Assembly: GCF_037327425.1 (NCBI RefSeq)
Contig: NZ_CP147846.1
Location: forward strand, 1,302,001-1,366,000
Source: Rhodococcus sovatensis
GTDB taxonomy: Bacteria; Actinomycetota; Actinomycetes; Mycobacteriales; Mycobacteriaceae
Length of the DNA stretch: 64,000 nucleotides
Reading direction: 5' to 3'
A model generated the notes under the pieces. It saw only the letters and a program-made list of their open reading frames with translations, did no database searches and was not told where the DNA came from. Position numbers and translations under genes: made by a program. Below are positions 9,436 through 18,179 of the stretch, one piece after another (within the stretch, counting starts at the first letter, position 1; every line of letters begins with the position of its first letter).

Positions 9436-9441
9436 ATTGTG
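9436..9441 (-). promoter_or_regulatory. Candidate -10 element for the sulfate operon leader transcript
   Basis: On the minus strand this reads CACAAT, with A at position 2 and T at position 6 of a TANNNT-type hexamer. The predicted start, seven bases further on, falls on the G of the GTG at 9428. No good -35 box is visible, which is common in actinobacterial promoters and could mean an activator is needed. Confidence 0.45.
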
Positions 9442-9473
9442 CCACGACATCGCCCCTGGTCCGTCCACGGGCG

Positions 9474-9505
9474 GCCTATTTACCCCGAATTCGCGGTAAA
9501 TAGGC
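9474..9505. promoter_or_regulatory. 32-bp near-perfect palindrome between the sulfate operon and hemW
   Basis: Outer arms GCCTATTTACC and GGTAAATAGGC flank a central CGAATTCG, all on one symmetry axis. Only one base pair of the sixteen is mismatched. It lies about 46-77 bases upstream of the predicted leader transcript start and about 75 bases before the hemW start. That is a place for an operator serving one or both divergent units. The factor is unknown. A terminator is less likely because both flanking genes point away and no T-run follows. Confidence 0.6.
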
Positions 9506-9578
9506 TGGCAGTGCCGGTGAAAGTTCTTTCGGCGTGCGCATGGAACGGGGGTGTCGGCGCTTCTGGGAGACTGGGACG

Positions 9579-10787
9579 GTGAATCTTCTCGCTGCACCCA
9601 CTGTCGCGCTCGAATTGCCCGACGAGGCATTCGACGGTGTGGGTCGGCGGCCGTTCGGCGTCTATGTCCACGTTCCGTTCTGTGCGACTCGGTGCGGATA
9701 CTGCGATTTCAACACCTACACCGCCGGTGAGCTGGGAACCTCCGCCTCGCCCGCATCGTGGTTGGAAGGGCTTCGCCGCGAGCTCGACGCGGCCGCGTCG
9801 CTTATGACCGAACGAGTCGGGATGGTCCCGACAGCCGACACCGTGTTCGTCGGGGGCGGGACACCGTCGTTGCTGGGCGGCGACGGCCTGTCGGAAGTCC
9901 TGGCCGCGGTACGGGGGAGTTTCGGTCTGACCAGTGGGGGCGAGGTCACCACCGAATCGAACCCGGAGTCGACGTCGCCCGAGTTCTTCGATCGACTTCG
10001 TGCAGGGGGTTTCACCAGGGTGTCCCTCGGGATGCAGTCGGCGGCGCCACATGTGCTGGCTGTTCTCGATCGCACGCACACTCCCGGACGCGCGGTCGAA
10101 GCAGCGAAGGAAGCGCGGCGTGCCGGATTCGAGCACGTCAACCTCGACCTCATCTACGGCACACCCGGCGAGCGCGACATCGACCTGGACTCCTCGCTGA
10201 CGGCCGTGCTCGACGCAGGCGTCGATCACGTGTCCGCGTATGCACTCATCGTCGAGGACGGGACTGCCATGGCGCGCAAGGTGCGTCGGGGAGAACTTCC
10301 CATGCCCGACGACGATGTGCTCGCCAGCCGATACGAGCGCATCGATTCGGCGCTGTCGAGCGCCGGTCTGCACTGGTACGAGGTGTCCAACTGGGCCACC
10401 GGCGCTGACGCCGAGTGCAAGCACAACGTCGGATACTGGGACGGCGGCGACTGGTGGGGCGCTGGTCCCGGCGCCCACAGCCACATCGGTGGCACCCGCT
10501 TCTGGAACGTCAAACACCCAGCTCGCTACTCGGAACAACTGGCGTCCGGTGCCTTCCCCGTCGCGGGGAGCGAGCTACTCACTGCGGAGGATCGCCACCT
10601 CGAAGAACTCATGCTCAAGATCCGGCTTCGGACCGGGTTGCCCGCCGATGCCCTCGCGGACGCGGAGCGCGTGGCTGCCGACAAGGTCGTCGCAGACGGT
10701 CTGATGGTCGTCGAGGGTGCAAGTTACGTACTCACCGACCGTGGACGGCTGCTCGCCGACGCCGTGGTGCGCACCATTGCCGCGTGA
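9579..10787 (+). CDS. hemW: HemW, radical SAM heme chaperone (HemN-like)
   Basis: 402-residue radical SAM protein. The Cx3Cx2C cluster motif is in HVPFCATRCGYCDFNTY near residues 28-44. It is followed by the GGGTPSLL segment and a HemN C-terminal domain. Single-cluster homologues next to hrcA/dnaJ are now regarded as HemW, a heme chaperone, rather than true coproporphyrinogen dehydrogenases. The GTG at 9579 is preferred over the ATG at 9534 because the protein then begins VNLLAAPTVALELPD and the upstream codons are not conserved in character. It diverges from the sulfate operon. Confidence 0.88.
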   Translation: MNLLAAPTVALELPDEAFDGVGRRPFGVYVHVPFCATRCGYCDFNTYTAGELGTSASPASWLEGLRRELDAAASLMTERVGMVPTADTVFVGGGTPSLLGGDGLSEVLAAVRGSFGLTSGGEVTTESNPESTSPEFFDRLRAGGFTRVSLGMQSAAPHVLAVLDRTHTPGRAVEAAKEARRAGFEHVNLDLIYGTPGERDIDLDSSLTAVLDAGVDHVSAYALIVEDGTAMARKVRRGELPMPDDDVLASRYERIDSALSSAGLHWYEVSNWATGADAECKHNVGYWDGGDWWGAGPGAHSHIGGTRFWNVKHPARYSEQLASGAFPVAGSELLTAEDRHLEELMLKIRLRTGLPADALADAERVAADKVVADGLMVVEGASYVLTDRGRLLADAVVRTIAA

Positions 10788-10806
10788 GGCCCGCGCTCGG
10801 AAGTGC

Positions 10807-11112
10807 TCAGGCCCCGAGTAGGTCGTAGTCGAACACCCGGGCATGTAACACGGTCCGATTTCGGAGCGCCGCCCGGACGGCTCGGTGCAGTCCGTCCTCG
10901 AGATACACCACGCCGCGGTAGTGCACCGCATGCGGGAACAGATCGCCGTAGAACGTCGAATCCTCGGACAGCAGTCGGTCGAGTTCGAGGACTTTCGTCG
11001 TCGTCACGATCTCGTCCAGTCGCAGTTGGCGAGGCGGGATCTTGGACCAGTCGCGTAAGGAAAGCCCGTGCTCAGGGTACGGCTTGCCGTCGCGCACACC
11101 TTTGAAGATCAT
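10807..11112 (-). CDS. Conserved actinobacterial hypothetical protein (Rv2375-like)
   Basis: 101 residues, no signal peptide or membrane segment. It resembles a mycobacterial conserved protein that also lies beside hrcA. The C-terminal part, VYLEDGLHRAVRAALRNRT, has the D-G-x-H-R-A pattern of ParB/sulfiredoxin-like folds, but the protein is far shorter than ParB. It starts at ATG 11112 and diverges from hrcA. Function is unknown. Confidence 0.7.
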   Translation of the reverse strand: MIFKGVRDGKPYPEHGLSLRDWSKIPPRQLRLDEIVTTTKVLELDRLLSEDSTFYGDLFPHAVHYRGVVYLEDGLHRAVRAALRNRTVLHARVFDYDLLGA

Positions 11113-11238
11113 GCGATGAACGTCGTCGAAGTCGAGTAAGCCACCGCACCACAGTAAGGCCTTGGAGCGCCGAGGTGTCTGCGGCTACTAGACTCGAGCG
11201 ACGAGCTACGCGACAAGACCTGATCGGAGGGGTGGAAA

Positions 11239-12282
11239 GTGTCGAGCACCGACGACAGACGATTCGAAGTACTGCGCGCCATCGTCGCCGACTACGTCTC
11301 CACTCAGGAACCAGTCGGCTCACGCGCCCTGGTCGAGCGGCACAATCTCGGCGTCTCCAGCGCTACCGTGCGCAACGACATGGCAGTCCTCGAAGCCGAG
11401 GGATACATCGCCCAGCCACACACCAGTTCAGGACGTGTTCCGACCGACAAGGGCTACCGGCAGTTCGTCGACCGGATCGCCGACGTGAAGCCGTTGTCAC
11501 CTGCGGAGCGTCGGGCGATCCTCGAATTCCTCGAGAACGGGGTCGACCTCGATGATGTGCTCCGGCGCGGGGTGCGTCTGCTGGCACAGTTGACCCGTCA
11601 GGTTGCCGTCGTCCAATATCCGACTTTGTCGGTGTCTTCGGTCCGTCACCTGGAGATCGTTGCGCTTACCCCGGCAAAGTTGTTGATGGTTCTCATCACC
11701 GATTCGGGGAGAGTCGACCAAAGAATCGTCGAGCTCGGCGATGTCATCGACGATGACGAGCTCGCACAGCTGCGCCGCCTACTCGGCGGCGCGTTGGAAG
11801 GAAAACGCTTGGCGGCGGCATCGGCTGCTGTCGCGGAACTGGCCGAGAACGCACCGGGCCCCCTGCGTGACGCGATGATCAGGTCGGCCTCCGTGTTGAT
11901 CGAATCACTCGTCGAACATCCCGAAGAGAGATTGGTTCTCGGGGGGACGGCGAATCTCACCCGCAACGCGGCCGACTTCGCTGGCGATGCAGGTTTCCCT
12001 GGCTCCCTACGCGCAGTCCTCGAAGCTCTGGAAGAGCAGGTCGTGGTGCTGAAACTACTTGCTGTGACGCAGGACACGCGCACTGTCACGGTGCGGATCG
12101 GCGAAGAAACCCAGGTCGAGGAGATGCGCGGTACCTCGGTAATCTCCACCGGCTACGGTTCGGCTGGCATGGTGCTGGGAGGAATGGGTGTGCTGGGACC
12201 CACTCGTATGGACTATCCAGGAACAATTGCATCGGTCGCGGCCGTTGCGAGATACATCGGCGAGGTCCTCGCCGAACGCTGA
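11239..12282 (+). CDS. hrcA: Heat-inducible transcription repressor HrcA
   Basis: 347-residue repressor that binds CIRCE operators before chaperonin genes and is kept active by GroEL. The N-terminal winged helix carries VGSRALVERHNLGVSSATVRND. A GAF-like domain and a long C-terminal dimerisation part follow. It starts at GTG with a strong GGAGGGG site seven bases upstream. A TTGGAG / TACTAG pair 18 bases apart (11162-11191) could be its promoter. No CIRCE-like inverted repeat is visible in 11113-11238, so autoregulation through CIRCE is not supported here. It is followed by dnaJ2. Confidence 0.95.
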   Translation: MSSTDDRRFEVLRAIVADYVSTQEPVGSRALVERHNLGVSSATVRNDMAVLEAEGYIAQPHTSSGRVPTDKGYRQFVDRIADVKPLSPAERRAILEFLENGVDLDDVLRRGVRLLAQLTRQVAVVQYPTLSVSSVRHLEIVALTPAKLLMVLITDSGRVDQRIVELGDVIDDDELAQLRRLLGGALEGKRLAAASAAVAELAENAPGPLRDAMIRSASVLIESLVEHPEERLVLGGTANLTRNAADFAGDAGFPGSLRAVLEALEEQVVVLKLLAVTQDTRTVTVRIGEETQVEEMRGTSVISTGYGSAGMVLGGMGVLGPTRMDYPGTIASVAAVARYIGEVLAER

Positions 12283-12364
12283 GAACTTCCACGCTGCCAC
12301 GCACAACGGGTGTGCGGGCGGCGAGTAACTGATCCAAGAGAAATACATGACGAAAGAGACTTAC

Positions 12365-13519
12365 GTGGCACGGGACTATTACGGAACGCTCGGAGTCGGT
12401 CAGAAGGCCACCGACCAGGAGATCAAGCGCGCCTACCGGAAGCTGGCTCGCGAACTTCACCCCGACGTGAACCCGGACGAGGCCGCTCAGGCTCGGTTCA
12501 AGGAAATCTCGACCGCGTACGAGGTGCTGTCCGATCCGGAGAAGCGTCGCATCGTCGACCTCGGCGGAGACCCACTGCAGCAAGGTGGGGGCGGTGGCGG
12601 AGGGTTCGGCGGCGCCGGCTTCGGTGGCGGTCTCGGTGACGTGTTCGAGGCCTTCTTCGGCGGCAGTGGCGGTGGCGGAGGGCGCGGTCCACGTGGTCGC
12701 GTCCAGCCTGGAGCAGACTCGTTGCTCCGCACGAAACTGACACTCGACGAGTGCGCATCGGGCGTCACCAAGCACATCACCGTCGACACTGCAATCCTGT
12801 GCGATCTGTGTACGGGTTCGGGCACCAACGGTGACTCGAAGCCCGTTCGCTGCGAGACCTGCGGTGGCGCCGGTGAGGTCCAGTCCGTGCAACGTTCGTT
12901 CCTCGGCCAGGTCATGACGTCTCGTCCCTGCCCGACGTGCCGCGGTGCCGGTGAAACCATCCCCGACCCGTGCCGTAAGTGCGCGGGCGACGGGCGTGTG
13001 CGATCGCGTCGTGACATCTCGGTCAAGGTTCCGGTGGGTGTGAGCAACGGGATGCGTATCCGGCTTGCATCGCAGGGCGAGGTCGGCCCCGGCGGCGGAC
13101 CTGCAGGAGACCTGTACGTCGAAATCGTCGAGCAGCAGCACGAGGTCTTCGTCCGTGACGGCGACGACCTGCATTGCACCATCCGCGTACCGATGGTCGA
13201 CGCGGCACTGGGAACATCGGTGTCGGTGGACGCCATTATCGACGGTCCCACGGACATCACAATCGACCAGGGAACTCAGCCAGGGGCGGTCGCAGTGCTG
13301 CGAGGACACGGAATGCCGAAGTTGCGTTCCGGAGTCCGCGGCGATCTGCACGCGCATCTCGAGGTCGTCGTCCCGGCACGGCTCGACAGCAAGCAGAGTC
13401 AGCTTCTGGAAGATCTCAAACGGCTCCGCGATCGTGACGCGGCCGAAGTGGTGACGACCGGGTCGCAGCACAGCGGCGGGTTGTTCTCCAGGCTGCGGGA
13501 AGCGTTCAGCGGTCGCTGA
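12365..13519 (+). CDS. dnaJ: Molecular chaperone DnaJ (DnaJ2 type)
   Basis: 384-residue type I Hsp40. It has a J domain (ARDYYGTLGVG...HPDVNP, HPD near residue 36), a Gly/Phe-rich linker, then four CxxCxGxG zinc motifs: CDLCTGSG, CETCGGAG, CPTCRGAG and CRKCAGDG. Substrate-binding domains complete it. It stimulates DnaK, which is not encoded here. The GTG at 12365 gives the standard N-terminus; an ATG six codons upstream (12347) is possible. The HrcA-DnaJ2 pair is the usual arrangement in this group, with a second DnaJ expected in the dnaK operon elsewhere. Confidence 0.94.
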   Translation: MARDYYGTLGVGQKATDQEIKRAYRKLARELHPDVNPDEAAQARFKEISTAYEVLSDPEKRRIVDLGGDPLQQGGGGGGGFGGAGFGGGLGDVFEAFFGGSGGGGGRGPRGRVQPGADSLLRTKLTLDECASGVTKHITVDTAILCDLCTGSGTNGDSKPVRCETCGGAGEVQSVQRSFLGQVMTSRPCPTCRGAGETIPDPCRKCAGDGRVRSRRDISVKVPVGVSNGMRIRLASQGEVGPGGGPAGDLYVEIVEQQHEVFVRDGDDLHCTIRVPMVDAALGTSVSVDAIIDGPTDITIDQGTQPGAVAVLRGHGMPKLRSGVRGDLHAHLEVVVPARLDSKQSQLLEDLKRLRDRDAAEVVTTGSQHSGGLFSRLREAFSGR

Positions 13520-13521
13520 CG

Positions 13522-14298
13522 ATGGCGGCAACCGTCTTCTATCTGACCCCGTTGCCCGGCGTCGGCGGCACAGCCGTACTCGACGGCAAGGAGGGCCATC
13601 ACGCTGCCACAGTGCGCCGGATACGCGTCGGTGAGCGCATTCTGTTGTCGGACGGCGCAGGTGGACTTGCGGATACGGTCGTGACAGCGGTCGAGCGTGA
13701 TCGTCTGGAAATGGCGGTGACGTCTCGATCCGAAGCTGCCCGCCCTACCCCGACCATCGGGCTGATCCAGGCGCTGCCCAAGGCGGAACGCTCGGAACTG
13801 TCGGTCGAACTTGCCACCGAAGCCGGCATCGACTCGATCGTTCCGTGGCAGTCCGCGCGGTGTGTAGCCCGGTGGGAGGGCGCGAAAGCCGTCAAGGGTG
13901 TGACCCGGTGGCGAGCCGTCGCGGCGGCGGCGTCGAAGCAGTCTCGACGCCCCTTCGTGCCGGACGTGCTCGACCTGCACGACACCGCAGGGGTAGTCGA
14001 GCTCGTCCGGTCGGTCGTCGATCGGGGTGGCCTCGTCGCAGTGCTGCACGAAGCCGCCACGGCTGAGTTCTCCTCGCTGCCGTTCCGCGATGTGTCGGAG
14101 GCGTTGCTCGTCGTCGGGCCCGAAGGTGGGATCGATGACAAAGAAATCGCCAGGCTGACCGATGCCGGCGCGACGGCAGTGATGTTGGGTCCCACCGTGT
14201 TACGCACATCGACGGCAGCAGCTGTCGCGCTCGGAGCGATCGGTGCGATCACGGACCGCTGGGCGCAGGCACCGCTCGATTTCGGATCGTCCGAGTGA
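13522..14298 (+). CDS. rsmE: 16S rRNA (uracil(1498)-N3)-methyltransferase
   Basis: 258-residue SPOUT-class methyltransferase that methylates U1498 of 16S rRNA using S-adenosylmethionine. An N-terminal PUA-like part (LDGKEGHHAATVRRIRVGE) precedes the knotted domain. The cofactor loop is VVGPEGGIDDKEI, and LGPTVLRTSTAA is the C-terminal signature. It starts two bases after dnaJ2 and overlaps the next gene by four bases (GTGA). Confidence 0.94.
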   Translation: MAATVFYLTPLPGVGGTAVLDGKEGHHAATVRRIRVGERILLSDGAGGLADTVVTAVERDRLEMAVTSRSEAARPTPTIGLIQALPKAERSELSVELATEAGIDSIVPWQSARCVARWEGAKAVKGVTRWRAVAAAASKQSRRPFVPDVLDLHDTAGVVELVRSVVDRGGLVAVLHEAATAEFSSLPFRDVSEALLVVGPEGGIDDKEIARLTDAGATAVMLGPTVLRTSTAAAVALGAIGAITDRWAQAPLDFGSSE

Positions 14299-15041
14299 AC
14301 CGAATCCGAATTGCCTACGGCGAGCACTCCGAGCAGTTCGGGCATCTGTATCTACCGGAAACTGCTGCGTCGGAGCCTGTTCCCGTCGTCGTTGTCATCC
14401 ACGGTGGATTCTGGAGTGGTCGATACGCGCTCAACCTCGGAACTCAGTACGCGATCGAGTTCGCCCGGGCCGGGTTCGCCGCATGGAACATCGAATACCG
14501 GCGAGTCGGTGCCGGCGGAACCTGGCCGCAGGTCAGCAGCGACGTGTCCGACGCTGTGGACGCCATCGATGGTGTCGTGCAAGAGAATTCGCCGCTCCGT
14601 CTCGATCGCGGCGACGTCCGGATCGTCGGACATTCGGCAGGCGGTCAACTCGCGGTTTGGCTGGCAGGACGGGAAAACCCCGAAATAAGGCCGTCGAGGG
14701 TGGTGTCCCAGGCGGGAGTTCTCGATCTGACCGTCGGGCCGTCGAACCGATCGGTGAATCCGGCAGTGACGGCACTCCTGGGCGTGAGCTACGACGAAGC
14801 GCCGGAACTCTATCGCTCCGCGTCGCCGCTGCATCGGCTGCCGACAGGCATTCCGGTGCATTGCATTCACGGTGCGGCCGATGCGCAGGTCGCGGTATCG
14901 CACAGCGAGCGGTATGTCGGGGAGGCAGTCGACGCCGGTGACGACGCTCGACTGTCGGTCGTGGACGGCGAGGACCACTTTGCGTTCCTGCAGCCGGGGA
15001 GCGAGTGCTGGAAGCAGACGCTCGCCGCGGTGCTGGACTAA
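14295..15041 (+). CDS. Alpha/beta hydrolase (esterase/kynurenine formamidase-like)
   Basis: 248-residue cytoplasmic hydrolase. The oxyanion-hole motif is HGGFW near residue 35, the nucleophile elbow is GHSAGGQ, and the late HGAADAQV and DGEDHF segments supply the probable acid and histidine of the triad. HGGxW hydrolases include kynurenine formamidases and carboxylesterases; the substrate cannot be decided. It starts at GTG overlapping the rsmE stop, so it is translationally coupled to it. Confidence 0.82.
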   Translation: MNRIRIAYGEHSEQFGHLYLPETAASEPVPVVVVIHGGFWSGRYALNLGTQYAIEFARAGFAAWNIEYRRVGAGGTWPQVSSDVSDAVDAIDGVVQENSPLRLDRGDVRIVGHSAGGQLAVWLAGRENPEIRPSRVVSQAGVLDLTVGPSNRSVNPAVTALLGVSYDEAPELYRSASPLHRLPTGIPVHCIHGAADAQVAVSHSERYVGEAVDAGDDARLSVVDGEDHFAFLQPGSECWKQTLAAVLD

Positions 15042-15144
15042 TTGGAATGCGCTGATCGCGCAGAGCGTTAAACTCGGTGTCAGTACGTCCGTATCAGATC
15101 CGCACCGATATCAGCGATACCCGAAAGTAGGCATTGGCCACCAC

Positions 15145-16194
15145 GTGACTGAACACAGCGATTTTCCTGCCGAACGTCAGGTTCGGTCGAGCATGGAATT
15201 GGCCCCCGAAGCGGTTCTGCCGCTGCTCGGAGCGTCGGACGAGAACCTGCGGACTCTGGAGCAGATGTTGAGCGCGGACATCCACGTTCGGGGAAACGCA
15301 GTGACTCTGTCCGGCAAGGTCGCCGATGTCGCCTTGGCGGAGCGCGTGATTTCCGAGCTGGCCGCTGTCGTGAAGCGTGCGCAGCCGTTGTCCCCCGATG
15401 CCGTTCGGCGGACCGTCGCGATGCTGACCGAGGGTGTCTCCGAATCGCCCGCAGATGTGCTGAGCCTGGACATTCTGTCGCGTCGCGGTAAGACTATTCG
15501 GCCGAAGACTCTCAACCAGAAGCGCTACGTCGATGCCATCGACGCCAACACTATCGTGTTCGGAATCGGCCCCGCCGGTACCGGCAAGACCTACCTTGCG
15601 ATGGCGAAGGCAGTGCAGGCTTTGCAGGCCAAGCAGGTCAGCCGCATCATCTTGACCAGACCGGCCGTCGAAGCCGGGGAGCGCCTCGGATTCCTTCCGG
15701 GGACCTTGCACGAGAAGATCGATCCGTACCTTCGACCGCTGCACGACGCACTGCACGACATGATGGACGTCGAGTCGATCCCCAAGCTCATGCAGGCGGG
15801 AGTCATCGAGGTCGCGCCCCTGGCCTACATGCGTGGTCGCACCCTCAACGATGCATTCATCATTCTCGACGAAGCGCAGAACACGACCGCCGAGCAGATG
15901 AAGATGTTTCTGACCCGGCTCGGTTTCGGCGCCAAGATCGTCGTGACCGGCGATGTCACTCAGGTCGACCTTCCCGGAGGTGCGCGTTCAGGACTGCGCG
16001 CCGCGACCGAAATTCTGACCGACGTCGACGATATTCATTTCGCACACTTGACCAGCAGCGACGTGGTCAGGCACCAGTTGGTCTCGGAGATCGTCGACGC
16101 CTACGAGCGGTTCGAGTCGACGCGTGGGGGAGACTCGCCGATCGTAAACCGTGCTGCGCGACGCTCGGGTGGGCCTCGGTCTGCTCGCCGATAG
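15145..16194 (+). CDS. phoH: PhoH-like ATPase
   Basis: 349-residue protein with an N-terminal KH-like part and a P-loop ATPase/helicase-like domain. Walker A is GPAGTGKTYLAMAKA and Walker B is FIILDEAQNTTAEQM. The GTG at 15145 gives an N-terminus (VTEHSDFPAERQ) like other actinobacterial PhoH proteins; the open frame further upstream is a shadow of the hydrolase gene. It sits directly before ybeY, a widely conserved pairing that suggests a role in RNA or ribosome metabolism. Confidence 0.92.
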   Translation: MTEHSDFPAERQVRSSMELAPEAVLPLLGASDENLRTLEQMLSADIHVRGNAVTLSGKVADVALAERVISELAAVVKRAQPLSPDAVRRTVAMLTEGVSESPADVLSLDILSRRGKTIRPKTLNQKRYVDAIDANTIVFGIGPAGTGKTYLAMAKAVQALQAKQVSRIILTRPAVEAGERLGFLPGTLHEKIDPYLRPLHDALHDMMDVESIPKLMQAGVIEVAPLAYMRGRTLNDAFIILDEAQNTTAEQMKMFLTRLGFGAKIVVTGDVTQVDLPGGARSGLRAATEILTDVDDIHFAHLTSSDVVRHQLVSEIVDAYERFESTRGGDSPIVNRAARRSGGPRSARR

Positions 16195-16248
16195 ACTCAC
16201 CGTGTTCACCGAAGCGAAGTTGTGTGCGAAAGAGAGAATGAGCGGTAG

Positions 16249-16791
16249 ATGAGTATCGAGGTGTCCAACGAATCGGGGATGAATGTCTCCGAGTCGGAAC
16301 TCGTGAGCGTGGCCCGATTCGCGATCGCGAGCATGGATGTCCATCCTGCTGCCGAACTGTCGATGGTGCTCGTCGACTCGGCCACCATGGCCGATCTGCA
16401 CATGCGCTGGATGGACCTGCCAGGGCCGACGGACGTCATGTCGTTTCCGATGGACGAGCTCGAGCCGGGTGGTCGTCCCGACGCCCCGGAGCCCGGCCCG
16501 TCGATGCTCGGCGACATCGTGCTGTGCCCGTCGTTCGCGGCAGATCAGGCAGCTGCGGCAGGTCATCCGCTCGAGCACGAGCTGGCGCTGCTGACGGTTC
16601 ATGGCGTGCTCCATCTCCTCGGCTACGACCATGCGGAGCCGGACGAGGAGAAGGAGATGTTCGGTCTGCAGAACCGCATCCTCGAGGAATGGTACGAGGA
16701 TCTGCGTCGCGCCGAGGAAGCCGAACTGCAGGCCGCGCGTGACAACAGGTTGCTCGGCAAGACCGGATTCGCGCGGGACGACAACCTGTGA
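16249..16791 (+). CDS. ybeY: Endoribonuclease / rRNA maturation factor YbeY
   Basis: 180-residue metalloprotein needed for 16S rRNA 3'-end maturation and ribosome quality control. The zinc motif H-x3-H-x5-H is plain in HGVLHLLGYDHAEPDEEKEMF near residues 120-140. The ATG at 16249 follows PhoH by 54 bases, and the end overlaps the CBS-domain gene by four bases (GTGA). Confidence 0.95.
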   Translation: MSIEVSNESGMNVSESELVSVARFAIASMDVHPAAELSMVLVDSATMADLHMRWMDLPGPTDVMSFPMDELEPGGRPDAPEPGPSMLGDIVLCPSFAADQAAAAGHPLEHELALLTVHGVLHLLGYDHAEPDEEKEMFGLQNRILEEWYEDLRRAEEAELQAARDNRLLGKTGFARDDNL

Positions 16792-18116
16792 GCAGTGCGC
16801 CCGCACTCGTCGTCTCTGCCGTGGTCCTGGTGCCCCTTGCCGGTCTGTTCGCGGCCATCGATTCGGCACTCAACACGGTTTCGCGTGCGCGCATCGAGGA
16901 CATGGTCAAGGACGAACGACCAGGTGCCGTCGGACTGCTGAACGTCGTCGCGGATCGACCCCGATACGTGAATCTGACGGTGTTGCTCCGAATTCTGTGC
17001 GAGATCGCGGCGACGGTTCTGCTTGCCGGCGGCATGATGGATCTGCTGTCGGACAATCTTGCGCTCGCGGTCACCGCGATCGTGATGGTGCTGGTCAGCT
17101 ACATCGCGGTGGGCGTCGGTCCGAGAACGCTCGGCAGACAGCACGCCTATTCCATCGCGCTGTCCACAGCGTTCGCGCTGCGCGCGCTCGGCTGGATTCT
17201 CGGACCGGTCAGCCGATTGCTCATTCTGATCGGCAACGCGATCACCCCGGGGCGCGGTTTCCGCAACGGCCCGTTCGCCTCCGAGATCGAGCTCCGTGAA
17301 CTGGTGGACATGGCCCGTGAACGCGGGGTTGTCGCCGACGACGAGCGTCGAATGATCCAATCCGTCTTCGAACTCGGTGACACCTCGGCGCGTGAGGTGA
17401 TGGTTCCCAGACCCGAGATGGTGTGGATCGAATCCGACAAGTCTGCCGGTCAAGCCACCTCACTCGCGGTCCGAAGTGGGCACTCGCGTATCCCGGTGAT
17501 CGGGGAGAACGTGGACGACATCGTCGGTGTCGTCTATCTGAAAGACCTTGTCCAGCAGACGTATTACTCCACCGACGGCGGTCGAGGTGTCCGTGTCGAT
17601 CAGGTGATGCGTCCAGCGGTGTTCGTACCGGACTCGAAGGCTCTCGACTCTCTGCTGTCCGAGATGCAGCTGGACCGAAATCACATGGCGATTCTCGTCG
17701 ACGAATACGGTGGCACGGCAGGGTTGGTGACCATCGAAGACGTCCTCGAAGAGATCGTGGGAGAAATCGCCGACGAGTACGACTCGGACGAGGTAGCACC
17801 TATCGAGGACCTCGGCGACGGACGGTACCGTGTGACGTCCCGTGTTCCGTTGGAGGATGTCGGCGAGTTGTTCGGTATCGACATCGAATCCGAGGACGTC
17901 GACACGGTCGGCGGGCTGCTCGGCTACGAACTGGGTCGCGTACCGCTGCCCGGATCACGCGTCGAGTCGCACGGATTGATACTCGTCGGTGAAGGTGGGT
18001 CGGATCAGAAGGGCCGCGTGCGTGTCACGACGGTATTGGTGGAACGAGTGCCCACTCCGGAAGATGCCGACGACGACGAGCAGGACACACAGACACAGGA
18101 CGTCGATGCGCGATAG
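16788..18116 (+). CDS. CNNM/CorC-family membrane protein with CBS domains
   Basis: 442 residues. The N-terminal CNNM (DUF21) domain has about four hydrophobic helices. Two CBS repeats follow (EVMVPRPEMVWIE... and ...LVDEYGGTAGLVTIEDVLEEIVGEIADEYD). A C-terminal CorC_HlyC domain ends in an acidic tail. Such proteins are linked to magnesium/cobalt efflux; 'hemolysin' is a legacy name. It is translationally coupled to ybeY and lies before era. Confidence 0.9.
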   Translation: MSSAPALVVSAVVLVPLAGLFAAIDSALNTVSRARIEDMVKDERPGAVGLLNVVADRPRYVNLTVLLRILCEIAATVLLAGGMMDLLSDNLALAVTAIVMVLVSYIAVGVGPRTLGRQHAYSIALSTAFALRALGWILGPVSRLLILIGNAITPGRGFRNGPFASEIELRELVDMARERGVVADDERRMIQSVFELGDTSAREVMVPRPEMVWIESDKSAGQATSLAVRSGHSRIPVIGENVDDIVGVVYLKDLVQQTYYSTDGGRGVRVDQVMRPAVFVPDSKALDSLLSEMQLDRNHMAILVDEYGGTAGLVTIEDVLEEIVGEIADEYDSDEVAPIEDLGDGRYRVTSRVPLEDVGELFGIDIESEDVDTVGGLLGYELGRVPLPGSRVESHGLILVGEGGSDQKGRVRVTTVLVERVPTPEDADDDEQDTQTQDVDAR

Positions 18117-18179
18117 TGCAGGCGATACCACGACGACCATCCCAAGCCCGCCGCGGCAGGGAGAGCTGGGAGGTGCTCG

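Noticed and set aside
9480..10538. 352-residue minus-strand ORF over hemW
   Set aside because: Antisense shadow; hemW has clear radical SAM motifs in the plus frame.
11113..11238. CIRCE operator before hrcA
   Set aside because: No TTAGCACTC-N9-GAGTGCTAA-like sequence could be found in the region.
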